Assembly (NCBI GenBank): GCA_030737835.1
Contig: CM060855.1
Coordinates: 12,309,927 to 12,373,926 of the forward strand
Reading direction: 5' to 3'
Source of the DNA: Acorus gramineus
Taxonomy: Eukaryota; Streptophyta; Magnoliopsida; Acorales; Acoraceae
DNA length: 64,000 nucleotides
The notes under the pieces were generated by a model that was not told where the DNA came from, ran no database searches, and saw nothing but the letters and a program-made list of their open reading frames with translations. Position numbers and translations under genes: made by a program. Position 1 is the first letter of the stretch, and the number at the start of each line of letters is the position of its first letter. Positions 31,936 through 44,440 of the stretch are shown here, piece by piece.

Positions 31936-33110
31936 CTCCAGAAACCTCTCTTGTCCGCCTCTGCTTCCATGGCCCTCTGTTTTACCGGCTATTACCGGTT
32001 ATCTTAACACGCTCATAATTAAAACCTTTCTTTTCCTCTTCAACTATTGCTCCTCTTTATTTTTTGTTTTTTTTTTGTTTTTGTTTTACCGTGTTCTTTT
32101 TAGTTTTACCTGCTCTGGGTAAAACCGACTTATTAATCAAATAATATTTATTATGATTAAAAAATAACTATTATTTGATGTCGCGTCGAAATGAAATGAC
32201 AGCGGGTAAGGCTTTGTTTTCTACCTTTTATTTTTTCAAACGGTCGTTGTTTCTGGTCTTGTGTATGTTTGACAGGCTGGGGCTTAAAAGAGGGGGAGTC
32301 AAAAATAGGACATGTTTGTTTCAACATTTCCACCACACACAAATGAATAAGTGAAAATTTTAAAAATATTTATATAGATATTTTGTTAGGCAGAGAGAGA
32401 GCATTTAAAGGTGGGGGGAGGAGTTGATCGATCTGCCCCGCGCGTCCATCTCCGACATGCGTGACGACCTCTCATAGTCAACACAGCATTCATTAAAATC
32501 CCATACTTGTCCGAAAAAGAAAAACAGAAAACAGAAGGGCATCCTCGTCATTTTAACCATCCAACACCTCTCTAATCACACGTAGTACGTACGGATCCAT
32601 GGTTGGGTTGGGTTGGGTTCCGCCTTTCAACCCATGGTTTTCAATTATTTTATTTTCCAGGGTTCACTCGATGAAAAACCAGGAACACACGTTCACGCAG
32701 TGGACTCATTCATATGAATAGCAGCAACTGTTTTATGTGTGTATATATATATATATATTTATAAAAGAAGAGATTGGTAAGAGACGTTACATCTGGGGAA
32801 ATGGTGAGGAAGAAAAAGACAAAAGAGAGAGGGGGGGGGGGGGGGGAATTAGTAACAAGAGATAACAATTAAAAACAAAAACCCAATATGTAATGCAAAA
32901 CTGTACAAGGAAACAGAGGAGAAGAAGAGGTGGAGAGTCATGTGACCCAAAATCCGTCCGGGTCTACTGACGCGACACACTGACTCTGTACGTCAGCAAA
33001 ACCCCTGTCAGCTGGCGGGAAACCGCACAAGCAAACCCTTAATTCTTACTCTTGGTGGCCCCACCTCGCAATGTCCGCTAATAAAGTTCATCTACGATAA
33101 GTTAAATAAC
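31936..33110 (-). promoter_or_regulatory. Upstream region of the ZF-HD gene
   Basis: No gene. Contains a direct ggttgggttgggttggg run at 32603, a TA tract at 32743, a pure G run of about 16 at 32831 and a GC-balanced patch at 32930-33080. Any promoter elements beyond the TATA box cannot be assigned from sequence alone. Confidence 0.4.
32831..32847 (+). repeat. Homopolymeric G tract
   Basis: About 16 consecutive G after gagagag. It may form quadruplex structure and is prone to length error in sequencing. A second similar run is at about 35512-35528. Confidence 0.85.
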
Positions 33111-33120
33111 GTGTAAATAT

Positions 33121-33554
33121 TAGTACCGCAGCTTGAATCGGATTCAAACTGAATCTGATCAATTAAATTCGATTGATCAAATCGGGTTTGGATTCAGATT
33201 GACGGGTTATGATTGACTCAGAAATCGAGTTAGATTCGGATTGACCTCACTCACAACCCGACCCAATCCAAACCCGTAAACTAATTGTTAAAAAAAAAAT
33301 GATTGTCGTTCATTCTATAGCTTTTAATCTAGGTAGTTCAAATTTTAGATAAACGTAGCTAATCTTATAGATTGGGTCGGGTTGATTTATTTAATTTGCA
33401 CATCACGTTAGAAATTCGGGTTGAGTCGGGTTGGTCCAATTCAGATTAGGTCGGGTTGATTCATTTAATTACGGGTTGTATTCGAGTTAATCCAACTCGG
33501 ATTGAAAATCGGGTTTGGTCAACCTGAACCCAACCCGCTCAAGTTGCAGCCCTA
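33121..33554. mobile_element. hAT-like non-autonomous element (CGGGTTG core)
   Basis: 434 bp. Terminal inverted repeats TAGTACCGCAGCTTGA and TAGGGCTGCAACTTGA (right end inverted). The perfect 8-bp duplication gtaaatat lies at 33113-33120 and 33555-33562. The interior is dominated by cgggttg, gattcgg and aacccg words in mirrored orientation at the two ends. No transposase. Confidence 0.88.
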
Positions 33555-33562
33555 GTAAATAT

Positions 33563-35060
33563 TCAACATGTGTTATGTTTGATATGGTTCTTGTACATTA
33601 GTAAAATATATGTTATAAATATAAAAAAAATTGAAAGATAATTAAACTATTTTTTAAATAATTTAAACATTTAGTATGCATTAATAAAATTTATATGTAT
33701 TATATTCAATACGGTATGTTTCGTGTGAAACATATCTAATCGAAGTATTTTAACGATCATTAAAAAAAAAAAATACGGAATACTTTGTTCACGTGTGTGA
33801 AGGTACTCCGTTCCCGTTGAACGGAAATCTTTGGATCTCTCTCTTTCTCTCACACACACTGTTCTGTTCCTCTCATTAATTTAAAAAAATGGTTTTGGGG
33901 TTGATGTTGACAAGACGATAAAAAGGTCTGTCGACCGTGATTTCCATTTCTATTCTTTGCAGCCTTTGCTTTTGTCTTTTTTCGCCCCCCTCTCTCTCTT
34001 ATCACCTCTGCTGCTGCTGCTGTTATGCTGTAGCTTCTGCTGGTGCTTTGGGTATGGCCCAGTCCTCTCTCACAAACCTAACCCATTATTATTACCAGTG
34101 TATATATATTGAAAAATTTTATGACAGAAAATGACTAATGGGTTTTTGAATGGGCATCCAGTATTTTCTGATAATTGGTCTTTTAATGTAATATAGATCA
34201 AGGAACACAGTATTTGAAAGAAAGAAAGAGAGTGGGATTGCCTGACATTCCCACCACCACCGTCACCACTATCACAATCCACACAAATCTAATAACAAAG
34301 GTCGATGTAGAGAGAGAGAAGGATAAAAGGCTCTCTCCTTTGTCTCCTTAATGCTACACTTTTGTTCTGTTCTCTTGCTCTCTCTCACCACGTTTCGTAC
34401 TACCGGTGTATGTTCTATTACAACTTTCTCTTATATCATGATTAGACTCCAAAAAAGACTTAAAAATTAAGAACCCATATATATATATATATACATATCA
34501 AACAAATTTTTGTTTCTGTTACACATGCATTGTGTTTCTTTATCATCTCTGATGATGTTTTCGTGCACTCTGCAAATGGGGGTGTGTGTGATGGATTGAG
34601 TACTTTGCACGCACATGAGGTTGGGATCTCTCTGAATGTGGGTCAGAGAAGGAGATAACACGTGGTGGTCTTTGTGTTTCTTTGCGTCATATATGGTTTA
34701 GCCCACCCACCCTCAATAACTCAGCAAGAATTATCACTCATGATTTTTTTTTTTTGGTTTTTCTCACACGCAGCAGTTGTTGCAACAGACGTTTCATGGG
34801 ATTGGGAGCTATTCATTGGCCACTTCCCATCGGCCTCCGGACACCGTTATGATTTAAAACGGACACTGCGCACTTCAATGCATGTGATTCACCACACTTT
34901 TTTTTTTCTTCTTTCTTTTCAATATAAATATACCACATTACCACATAGTAACGTGTAAAACGGATTATGTAGTGTCCACTGATCAGTCATGGAATCAATG
35001 GAACATCTCGCATCTGTCTGTTAGCCCTCTTCCCTTGTTTGGGTAAAATTAAGAAAGATT
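33563..35060. other. Spacer, no gene recognised
   Basis: Includes a CTG microsatellite at about 34006-34021, T/C-rich tracts at 33840-34000, a TA tract near 34478 and a G-box-like cacgtg at about 34653. ORFs are short and low in complexity. Some of it may be transcribed, but nothing proves this. Confidence 0.4.
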
Positions 35061-36290
35061 AAGCCTCCATTTAGATACAGAATATGATTTATTTTTTATT
35101 ATATAATTATTTTAATATAAATAAATATATATAAAGATAAGTTGATTTTGTGTTTAATTGTATTTTGAATTACTATAGAAAACGTAATAATAATTTTTTT
35201 ATTATTTAGATAAAATGTGAATAAAGTGTGCATAAAAAATTATAAAATGTAAAAAAATAATAATAGTTAATTTGACAATTGATTTATTAGGGATGATAAC
35301 AATTGATTTGACAGTCGACTCAATATTCTTTGGATGAAATAACGTGGAATAACTTTTATTTTTGGGGTTGGTTGAAATTCATGTACCATTTATACCGGCT
35401 TATTCAAATATAGTTTATCCTTAGGTATTCCTTACATTCAAATTAATGACAAAAAACACTTATTCTATTTTATTTTCACTTATTCCATGGGCTATTCCAT
35501 ATCCAAACGACGGGGGGGGGGGGGGGGGAATAAACGGGGAGAAGGTGGAATAACTTTAAAATGAGTGTTTGGAATGTTGAAATACATGAGCATCTTTATG
35601 TCAGAATTAACTAATATAAAGCAATATATGGATTCTAGCTCAACCCTTGGCATTAAGTTATTTTATGTTATTCAACTCATTTAAATATATGGAGTCTATG
35701 TCAAATCAACTGTCGTCACCTCTTATAAGCCGACTCTAAAATCAAGTGTCATCATTTTTTTATTTTTTTATAAATTCTTATCCACACATTATTCATATTT
35801 TATCTAAACAACAAAAAATTTATTATTACATTTCCAACAAGAATAATTACAAATACAGTTGAATAAAAAATCACTTTATCATTATTTATACAAGAATTGT
35901 CATAAACTCATAATAACTTAATTCTGTATCCAAACATGGAAATAATTGAATATATTTATGCTAGAATACATGAGAATGAAATGGTGTTGATATTCTAGGT
36001 TTTTCCTGCATTTTTGTTATTTTACTCAATCTATTTCATCAGTACAAGAGGACTCACATGTCAAATTATTTGTTATTGTCTCTACAAATTATGGGACCTA
36101 TATGTCAAATCATCTTTTGATATTTTAAAAGTTTTTTATCTACATCTTCTTCATTTTTTAATTACAACTTATTTATAGTCAATCAAATAATAAAATTCTA
36201 TTATTATGTTCTTCAACGAGAATAATTAAAAACACGCTCAAATAAAAAAATGACTTATTCCTTATCTATATTGTGGCGTGCCCCAAGCCA
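35060..36290. repeat. Cluster of MITE family B copies
   Basis: Three or more copies of a ~300-bp element occur in both orientations at about 35060-35370 (forward), 35640-35950 and 35980-36280 (reverse). Shared phrases include gattttgtgtttaattgt, acgtaataataa, tttagataaaatgtg, agtgtgcataaa, gataatagtt and tagatgaaataacgtgg-like ends. Further copies lie at 24185-24410, 44890-45310 and 50190-50458. A G run of about 17 sits at 35512. The superfamily is not resolved. Confidence 0.55.
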
Positions 36291-36344
36291 GTCCGCTAAC
36301 TTTTTTTAATAAAAAATGTTCTTAGTTGTTTTTAAATTTTAAAC

Positions 36345-36700
36345 TTTAAACTTCTTGGGCTCCATGGTTTGCAGAGGAACCATTGTATTTTTTTGGAGTT
36401 CAAGGGTGTACTATGAAAATGTTTGGGAGTCGATCTTATATTTTATCAAACATTGGGGTGTTGCTTTGTATAGGGGCTGGGGGTGTGGCCTTTTTGTGGG
36501 GTTGCCTCGTAATCATGGAATAGGATGGGGTGGATCATCCTAAGATATTTTGTGGATATCTCTTCCACATAATTCTCTCTACTTAGTCTTGTTCTTTTTA
36601 TCTTCTCTTCTCTTGTATGTTTTGAGCATTGTCATTTTTTTAACAATAAAATTGTGACAAGCTTCTTACACTTCACCAACAATATATATATATATTAGAA
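36345..36700 (+). mobile_element. LINE C-terminal fragment and 3' tail
   Basis: The ORF 36355-36543 reads VYYENVWESILYFIKHWGVAL, the same C-terminal LINE motif as the fragment in kinase intron 1 (YTENIWESAL...QEWGKV). It runs into a typical 3' end (aacaataaaattgtgacaagc) at about 36645-36665. Severely 5'-truncated. Confidence 0.7.
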
Positions 36701-36893
36701 ACAATTGACAACTATAAATTTAATTCAAAATTTTAAAGTTTAAATTTCTGAAGTTTAAAATTCAAAGTTTGAAAAATTAAATTTGGTTGGGATTTTGAAA
36801 TACACACACACAAACTATATACACACTCTATATATATACACGTACACATGTATAAACTATATAATATGAGTGTATACTTATACATACAAATAT

Positions 36894-37884
36894 CAGGCCC
36901 GACCCTAGGTGTAGGCTCAGTAGGCGGCTGCCTATGGCCCCATCCAGGGAAGGGCCCCCAAGCCTAAATGCAACAACTACTAGACATGTCTTATGGGTCG
37001 CAATCTGCCCTAGCCCACTAGCTATTTGAACCTATCCAATGCCCCAAATGGAAATGAAAGAAAACTGAAATCAATTACACCCATTCAATGACTATTAATA
37101 TTTATACATAATTAAAATTTTAAAATCTCTTTTAGGAAGCTGAATAGTCATCCTCTTTAATTAGCCTAACATTTATTTATTTTTTTCTCCTTTAATTGAT
37201 CTCTCTCTCAGCCTCTCATAATCTCACGGTCTCTACCTCTCATAATCTCTGAGTCTCTCTCTCTCATAATCTATGTCAAAGAATTAAATTAAAAAGATTT
37301 TATAATAAATTGATCTCCATTATAAGGTAAGTAGCCCCCGTTTTGTTCATTTATTTATTTTTCTTGGATATATATTTTTTAAAAAATTATATTAACATAT
37401 TCTTGTTAAGTAAAGATGATATTAAAATGTTAGACATAAAAATCTCATTTTTTGAGGTGACTGAAAATCACAAATTAAAAAAAAAAACAAATTACTCACT
37501 CATGTTCTTTAATTAAAGAGGGGGCGAAAAAAAAAATGGTCATTGAGGTGTAACTTATTTTTTAATATTTTTTTAAGACTTCTAATGAAAATATTCTAGG
37601 TGTAAATGGGATTATAAGTATGTGCTTGTAATTTTTCTAATATAATTGTTCTAAGATGGATTTCTAAATAACCATATGTTAGTTGAATTGTAAAATGAAG
37701 CTGATGAGAACATGTATTTATCTTTTACACTCTTCTAGTTGATTAATGAAAAATAAAAATTTATTGGGTCATTTTTAAACAAGATGATTTTATTTATTTA
37801 TTATTTATTATTTTTTTATAGGGCCCCATTTTAAAAAATCATCTAGGGCCCCATCTAAAATTTCAAATCTCAGAGCCGGTCCTG
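36894..37884. mobile_element. hAT-type element, non-autonomous
   Basis: 991 bp. Left end CAGGCCCGACCCTAGGTG and right end, inverted, CAGGACCGGCTCTGAGA share the CAGGNCCGNCYCT terminus seen in plant hAT (TTF/dimerisation-type transposase) families. Both ends carry ggggccc words (gcctatggcccc at left, agggccccat at right). The flanks catacaaatat and catacaat may be an aged 8-bp duplication. No transposase frame. Confidence 0.7.
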
Positions 37885-37974
37885 CATACAATACACCCAT
37901 ACACGTATTGAACACACGCTGTATATGTTTATAATCTCTCTTATGTACATACATTATAATATGTATAATATTTT

Positions 37975-38197
37975 GAGAAGTACACAGCTACGTCCATACC
38001 TAAGCACCCCCTACGGGAAGGATTGGGGCACCGCCATAGGTGGGGCGTCGCACATGGCTCATCCTACTGAGGAGGATCGAATGATGATTACTGAGTGATA
38101 AACGATTGTTTTCAGCAAGTAGTAGTGGTAAAAATCGTTTTTCCCTGGCACTTGTCTCCCGTAATGGACTAAATGTGCCTATAATTTCTCTCAAAAC
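37975..38197. mobile_element. Unidentified 223-bp insertion with 17-bp direct repeats
   Basis: A GC-balanced segment unlike its AT-rich flanks, bounded by the perfect direct repeat aatatgtataatatttt at 37958-37974 and 38198-38214. On the minus strand it encodes 64 codons without a stop (38000-38194). The long duplication fits retroposition of a partial transcript, or capture of a foreign fragment at a staggered break. No poly(A) is evident. Identity unknown. Confidence 0.6.
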
Positions 38198-38540
38198 AAT
38201 ATGTATAATATTTTACATATCATAATATATATAGACACGGTATATATACATACACACTATATGTACGTATTTAATATTCACACAATGAAAATATATTTGA
38301 TACAGGCACTATATTGGTTGGCATGGTGCCATGGTGGTCGAGACTGACTGTTACGCTTCCGTGTCGGCACGACTCACTGATGTGCCATGGTGGGCAGGAG
38401 CAGCTTGACTCATCCCCCTCAACGTGTTGCATTTTATCATACCAATTTTTAATGTCATGTCCCATGTGTTGCCAGGCTGCTTTGACATATTTTACACCAC
38501 CACCTAGTATTTTAGCCTCACTGATTTACAAAAGCATAAC

Positions 38541-38804
38541 GTTACGTCCAGTCCTATTTTCAGTTTTAATTCCAGTCTACATGTATTTTAAATTTTTTTA
38601 AAATAGTATACCTTATCTAATAAAGTACATGCTTTTATAAAATATGAAGCATATATTCCAATAAGTTGCATAGATGCATTTATAAAAATTATAAAAAAAA
38701 TTCTTTTGAAACATATGCCTTGTTAATGTGAGCATATGTGTTGTTAATTTTCTATCGACTCATATAGAGTTGGAATTAGGGCTAGAATTGGATCTAGGTG
38801 TAAC
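38541..38804. mobile_element. MITE family A, copy at 38.5 kb
   Basis: 264 bp with inverted GTTAC ends (gttacgtccagtcc; gatctaggtgtaac). Phrases shared with the 15922-16181 copy include tacatgcttttataaaat, catatattccaata, gcatagatgcatttataaaa and ttgttaatgtgagcatatg. Confidence 0.65.
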
Positions 38805-39996
38805 AGCGCCCAAAACAAAAGGAAATGTGCAATTTTATTGGCATTATTTTGTTATCCTATATTGTTCAAATAAATGCATTGACATAAAAATAGGCTAGGT
38901 TAAACCTGTCAATGGATCATGTACTTTGATATCTGTATCCTATTCAAAATCAATCAAATACAAATATTAATATTTGAATTCAAATATTTTCTTATTCGGA
39001 GTGAATTACAAGTCTAAATATGTATTCTAGTTTAGGTGAACGTACATATTATAAGTAGATATTCTATCTATCAAATAGCTCCTGAGAAATAATGCTCATC
39101 AATTTAAAACCCTTCTCATTAGGAATAAGTTACAGTACAATTTATTTGTTCGCAATAATTTCACCTTATTTTAAACTATCTAGGATGATAATTTTTGTTC
39201 ATTCTTATTGATGAGATAACTTTTCCACGAAATTTTTTTATTCTATCCTCTTAATCACAATCCCTTTTTTTATCCAATAGGGATTAAATAGATTCCTTGA
39301 TGATTTTTTAAGATATATATGATTAATACCTTTTATCTTACCTTTGTGTGTGACATTCTGAAGCACTTTTTTTTTTAATTTGTTGGTGTATATTATACAA
39401 AAGAAAAACACATTTCTGATAATCACCATTGGTAATCCAACTTATAAAAGCTTTTCTATAAGTTTCAATAGTGCGTTTTATAAATGATCCAAATCTAGAA
39501 CTAATGTTTGGACATAATTTTTAGAAGAAAAAAAAAATCTATTTTTCTTATTTTCTGTAAGTTGATTTCTGGACACAAAAATAATCCGAACTAATTGTTC
39601 ATTGCCGAAGGTGGATATATCATTCTAAGGTGGGTAAGTCAATGCTTTTTAACTCTGAGAAAGACCATATTAAGATGTTTTTTTTATTTTGTTTTGCTTT
39701 TATAATTGTGCTTTATTGATTATTTCCAATACATCATTTCCATACATGGGAAAAACATGATATGTAAGCTCAAAAAAAATTATCTAGATGGAAACAAGCA
39801 TCCTCCTCTCTGTAAAAAATGATCAAAGATCAAATCTTGAGACACCAATCTTAGAAGACATTGCTATGGCACTAAGAATGATATAATACATTTATTAATT
39901 TCATGTAAAGTAATGATTTCATGAGATATTATGCTTATTAAATATACTATTGTTTCTTAAGAAGATTGATATATCATATTCGATATTGCTCTTCAA
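38805..39996. other. Spacer, no gene recognised
   Basis: 38905-39010 resembles the words in the GT61 intron (cctgtcaatggatcat, gatatctgtatcc, attcggagtg) and is probably another degraded word-rich element. The rest is AT-rich with chance ORFs. Confidence 0.4.
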
Positions 39997-39999
39997 TGT

Positions 40000-40619
40000 C
40001 ATTACAAGAAAATGAGTCTTTGGGGACGTCAATTACCGACGGCCAGAAGAAACACCTTCGATAATATAAATTCAGAAGTTGGATTTTACGTTTATGAGGA
40101 GTGTTTCGACAGTCAAAGAGTGGCCATCGCTAAAGACCTCTTAGAATAACCGCACAATATAGAATTGTGTATTAGCGAAGGCCAGAAACGTCGTCAAAAG
40201 TGTCATCAACGACGGCCAGAGCCAGGCCGTTGCTGTATAGCTACCATTAATTTAATATGATTTTGTATCTATGTTTTATCTACGAGTAAGGCCGTCGCTG
40301 ATACACCATTAGCGACGGCCATTGACCGTCGCTATTCTTGATCCCAGCAGCTAAAAAAAGTAATTTTGAATTTGTTCAGTATTATTGACGGTCTTGACTG
40401 TTGCTAAAAAATAATTATCCATTAATGAGTAATGACCTTGTAAACGGCGTTAATATTGCCTTTTAGTGACGGTCACGGTCGTCGCTATTACCTTTAGCGA
40501 CGGGTTAATTAGCAACGACTAGCGACGGCTTACCCGGACATCAGTAAAAGAATAGCGATGGTTTTTTCTATTTTAAGCAACGGCTTTGGCCGTTGGTAAA
40601 ACCCCGTTATCTTGTAGTG
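40000..40619. mobile_element. CACTA (En/Spm) non-autonomous element
   Basis: 620 bp. Left end CATTACAAGAAAATGAG and right end, inverted, CACTACAAGATAACGGG are CACTA-type termini. The 3-bp target duplication tgt lies on both sides (39997-39999; 40620-40622). Multiple subterminal copies of gcgacggc, ttagcgac and gaccgtcgc in both orientations are typical transposase-binding arrays. No transposase coding region. Confidence 0.9.
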
Positions 40620-40622
40620 TGT

Positions 40623-41040
40623 AGATAGTATGTTTTGTTGGATGTTCAAGTATGAATGTGATTGTGAATCTCCAAGAGTAGTTCTCAAAAGAATTTGCAA
40701 TGAAGGATTTAAAAACTATAAAATGAATCCAAAATTAGCAGAGGACACTAAAAGTAGTATAGGTTGATACATTGTGAAAATAATGAAAGAAATTCAAAAT
40801 GAAAAATGTTAAGCCAAACAACACTCATATGGGATGCGTTTCAGACTCTCAAAGTGGCTTGATCACAATCAGTAATGCCAGAAGCGTAAAACTATCCATC
40901 ACATACTTGATGTACTCAATGATCTATTTTTTTTTACTAGACATTGCTCATATAGTGGGAATCATAAGTAGATTTATATTTAGGAATTTATAGATAGATT
41001 CCATGGTATCTTAAAAGCACCTAGAAAAATGAAATTATAT
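40623..41040. other. Spacer, no gene recognised
   Basis: AT-rich sequence between the CACTA element and a LINE fragment. ORF 40799-40993 has no recognisable motif. Confidence 0.35.
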
Positions 41041-41355
41041 TTTCCCCCAAGAAATGACTGAAAATAAACTACCAAATGTTGCTATGATAGATTCTGTCTC
41101 GGGCTTCCGACAAACCCCCTTGCGTGTGGAAGTCCATTGCGAATTTGGCATCCCAAGATTCCAAAGAAAATTAAGGTTTTCATGTGGCTCCTTACCCACG
41201 AGACGCTCCTTACTAAAGCACACCATGCAAAGTGGAGGAGAGACATGCCGATTTTTTGTGGCCTGTGCGGTGAAGCTCCCAAAACAGTGGTCCACTTATT
41301 TTATCAGTGCTAGATTGCAACAGCCTTATGGAGGGAGGTGAGCACCGCAACTTCG

Positions 41356-43964
41356 TGTTACGCCCTAGAGCGGCCGTCCCTGAGACCGTATCAATCATAC
41401 AATATCATGAGTCATACTCAAGAGGTCAATGATGACTCTAAATAAAAATGAAGCAATAACCAACAAGATCGCATAAATAACAAGGCAACATAGAAGCAAT
41501 AGCTAACTAAAAGCGCGGAAGCATAGAAAACAAATAAGTATGTAAATAAACAACATTATTAAAGACTCGAATACACAATCATTGTCATGTGAGAGCTCAA
41601 GTCTAGTCCAAATATAACATGTGCAACACGCATAATTACCAAATACGTACATAATAAAAGGATTGATGGCAGCCTCACACTTGCTGTTCTAAAGATGGGA
41701 CGCTCCACGCATGTTGAACCACATCAGAGGAATGCTCTAGCTTCACGTCCAACTCAGCCTTTGGTGAAAAAAAAACACATGAGGGTTGAGCTACAAGCTC
41801 AATGAGTGACAAGAATCTAAGCAGCACAATAATAATATAAAATTATTGGTATTTTCCTTTCAAGGAAAAGAAATATGGGAGAAACCTAACATATATAAAT
41901 TTCACGTGGAGACGTGACCTCACCTCACTGTCACCCTCACCCCAGAGGGGAACTCTTGGAAAGGAACCAAACGGTTAACCATAACATATAGCATTACTAG
42001 ATAACACAATATTACAAGTCTATCCATATCGAGGTATAACTACGCTACGATGCCTCATATCACCTAGTAGATGTACTATACTTTGGGCATTCCCAATTAA
42101 TATAAATGTCACGTGGCGATGTGACCCCAACTCACCCTCACCCTCACTCCTAGAAGTGACATGGACTATTAGAAAAGGAAATCAACTCGCTAACTCCCTT
42201 AACTTTCTTGTAGCCCTTTGTCGGGTAGCCTTCTTCCTGACGGCCTTCCAAGATAAGTACGACATCACATGGGTATTGACATACACATTAGGCATCCTAT
42301 GATGTGGCGGCACAATCCAGAATAGCTCCAACATTGGATAGCTTCAACGCAAATACGAGGTAGGGGAGAAGCATTTCGCGCTCGCAATATGATCCTTACA
42401 GATCAACTATTATCAACTAGTAAGTACTAATATCATTTGGTAGCCCTCTCCCAGGTAGCCCTCTTCTTGACAGCCTCCAAGATAGGTACGAAGCCACAAG
42501 GGTATTGAAATACACATTGAACATCCTATGATGTGGTGGCACATCTAGGATAGCTCCAACATTGAATAACTTCGAAGCACAATTATATGGGGACAAAGCA
42601 CTCCACGCTCGCAATATGATCCTCACGGGCCAACTACTATCATCTAGTACATACCAATGCTAATTGAATTCTCTTGAATTCCCATAGAGATGCATCGGAC
42701 GTGTAAAAATAGTTAAGTTCTCGCACTCAATAATAACAAGGCATGACTCTAAAGGCGGGTCATCAACGCACGCCTATTACAAATAGGTCAAGCATACTAT
42801 CATAGCTATCGGTTAACAAACACCGATACAATAAATGAATTCTGCTGAATTTTCATATGAGCGCATTGCATGGATGCAGGGCAGATGAACTACTACATTT
42901 GCATACTAAAATAAAGTATGATCCTAACAATGGATCGCACCTACGCCTATCATAGTTAGGCATGATTAATTAAACATACACACAATTATTACAAGAGAAA
43001 TTCTATCACGAAATGAGGGACATGGACCACATGTCCAAAGAACATAGTATTCAAGAATTTTACTGCATTAAGCATCTCTTGACACGAAGGCAATACTACA
43101 AAAGGACCACCTATAGCATGTCATACTCTACATTTCATGATATATATAAGATACAAAATAATACCAGCAAGTATAGGATCCTACACATGATACAATTCAC
43201 ATATAAACTAGCATGCAAGTTTTCTAGCATAGTATGGATCTAATATGGCAATACAATTTAGAAAACAAGATTGAATATAACTATAGAGTCCCACAGATAT
43301 GCGATGGATGACTACATGCATCGAGCACTTCTCAAAAGGGGTGGATCTAACCACTCACAGGTACTTGAATTGTCACGCATCCAATTTATGAGATCAAAAG
43401 AAGCGGAGCGGAAGAGAGTGCACACAAGGGCCTCCTTTTCACTCTTCCTTCATTTCCTTCTTTTCTTCTCCATCCTTGACTCTCCTTCCCTTCTTCAATG
43501 GCAGAATACACACACACAAAGAGGGGAAAAAGAATCCCACGATAGGGAGGTGAAAAAGTGAGAGAGAGACCAAGAGAACTCTCTATTTAGATATTTGAAA
43601 GCATGAGATGGGGAGGTGGTAAGTTTAAGTTTAAACTCACCCACAAATGGGTCAATTGGAAAATAGGATTTGGAAAGGGGGGGTGAAACTTGTTTAAAGT
43701 CACCCACACATTCATTCCATAGAAAATTGCACGACAAGCATGTGTAATTCTCACCAACAAAAAACCCAACAAACGAAAACCCGGATACCAATCAGAATTG
43801 CATAATTTTATAAAACGCCGTGAGAATGCGACGAAAATTTCGAGATAGGCCAATGCCAGTACCAAGAGAACATATATGCAATCAAATTTTTGAATGAGTG
43901 CTCAAACTTTTAAAATAAATAAAAACACGATATTTGACCACCAAAAAGTCACACAAATATTACA
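41356..43964. mobile_element. Solo LTR of an LTR retrotransposon (2,609 bp)
   Basis: A fossil. It starts TGTTACGCCC and ends with TTACA, with the 5-bp target duplication cttcg at 41351-41355 and 43965-43969. No internal gag-pol region lies between, so this is a single long terminal repeat left after recombination. The length and the TGTTACGCCC start are typical of long-LTR Gypsy (chromovirus-like) families. Inside is a diverged tandem duplication of about 215 bp (around 42220-42435 and 42436-42655). The intact duplication fits moderate age. Confidence 0.82.
42220..42655. repeat. Two-copy tandem repeat inside the solo LTR
   Basis: Two copies of about 215 bp share gtattgacatacacatt / gtattgaaatacacatt, catcctatgatgtgg, gctcgcaatatgatcct and tcaactagta / tcatctagta at matching spacing. 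A related shorter duplication (cacgtggagacgtgacc / cacgtggcgatgtgacc) lies at 41900 and 42110. Confidence 0.7.
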
Positions 43965-44440
43965 CTTCGCTCGCCCCCTTTCATTCCTTTGAGGAGATGT
44001 GGGAGGCCGATGAGGATCTTTGCGGGCGTTTGACACCGGGACTTGCGAAGTGGGTCGTTCGATCATCCTAACCGAGGTGTGGATGATTTGGCACACACAG
44101 AACGACGCAGTGTTCAAGGGCGCAAGGATGTAAGTCGAGAATATGTGATCACGACATTGCCCCTGCGGGATTGGGCTAGGGAGTTTGCGGGGGTGCAGGG
44201 GGCGCTCCTTCGTGGAGGCGCTATCGAGATCGTATCGTAGTCCTTAATGTGGGGGAGGACCGGTGGGGAGTGGATACCCTATCCACTCCCACACCGTCCC
44301 CCGGGGTCATTATCGTTACTTTAAATGTTTTTATTTATGTTTTAATCTTTATTCTCTCATCTCCATTCAGATCTGTACTAATTCTTTTAAGAAATAAAAT
44401 CGATTGGTAGCATGAATTTACCTTTTTAAAAAATAAATAA

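Larger units (their letters stand above)
41050..44440 (+). mobile_element. LINE fragment split by a solo LTR
   Basis: The left part (41050-41355) reads, in one frame, a zf-RVT segment: KIPKKIKVFMWLL, MPIFCGLCGEAPKTVVHLF, YQC. The right part (43970-44440) reads VWMIWHTQNDAVFKG, the segment that normally follows zf-RVT, and ends with a LINE tail (aaatcgattggtagcatg, then A/T-rich). The 2.6-kb sequence between them is a solo LTR that landed in the LINE. 5'-truncated. Confidence 0.75.
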
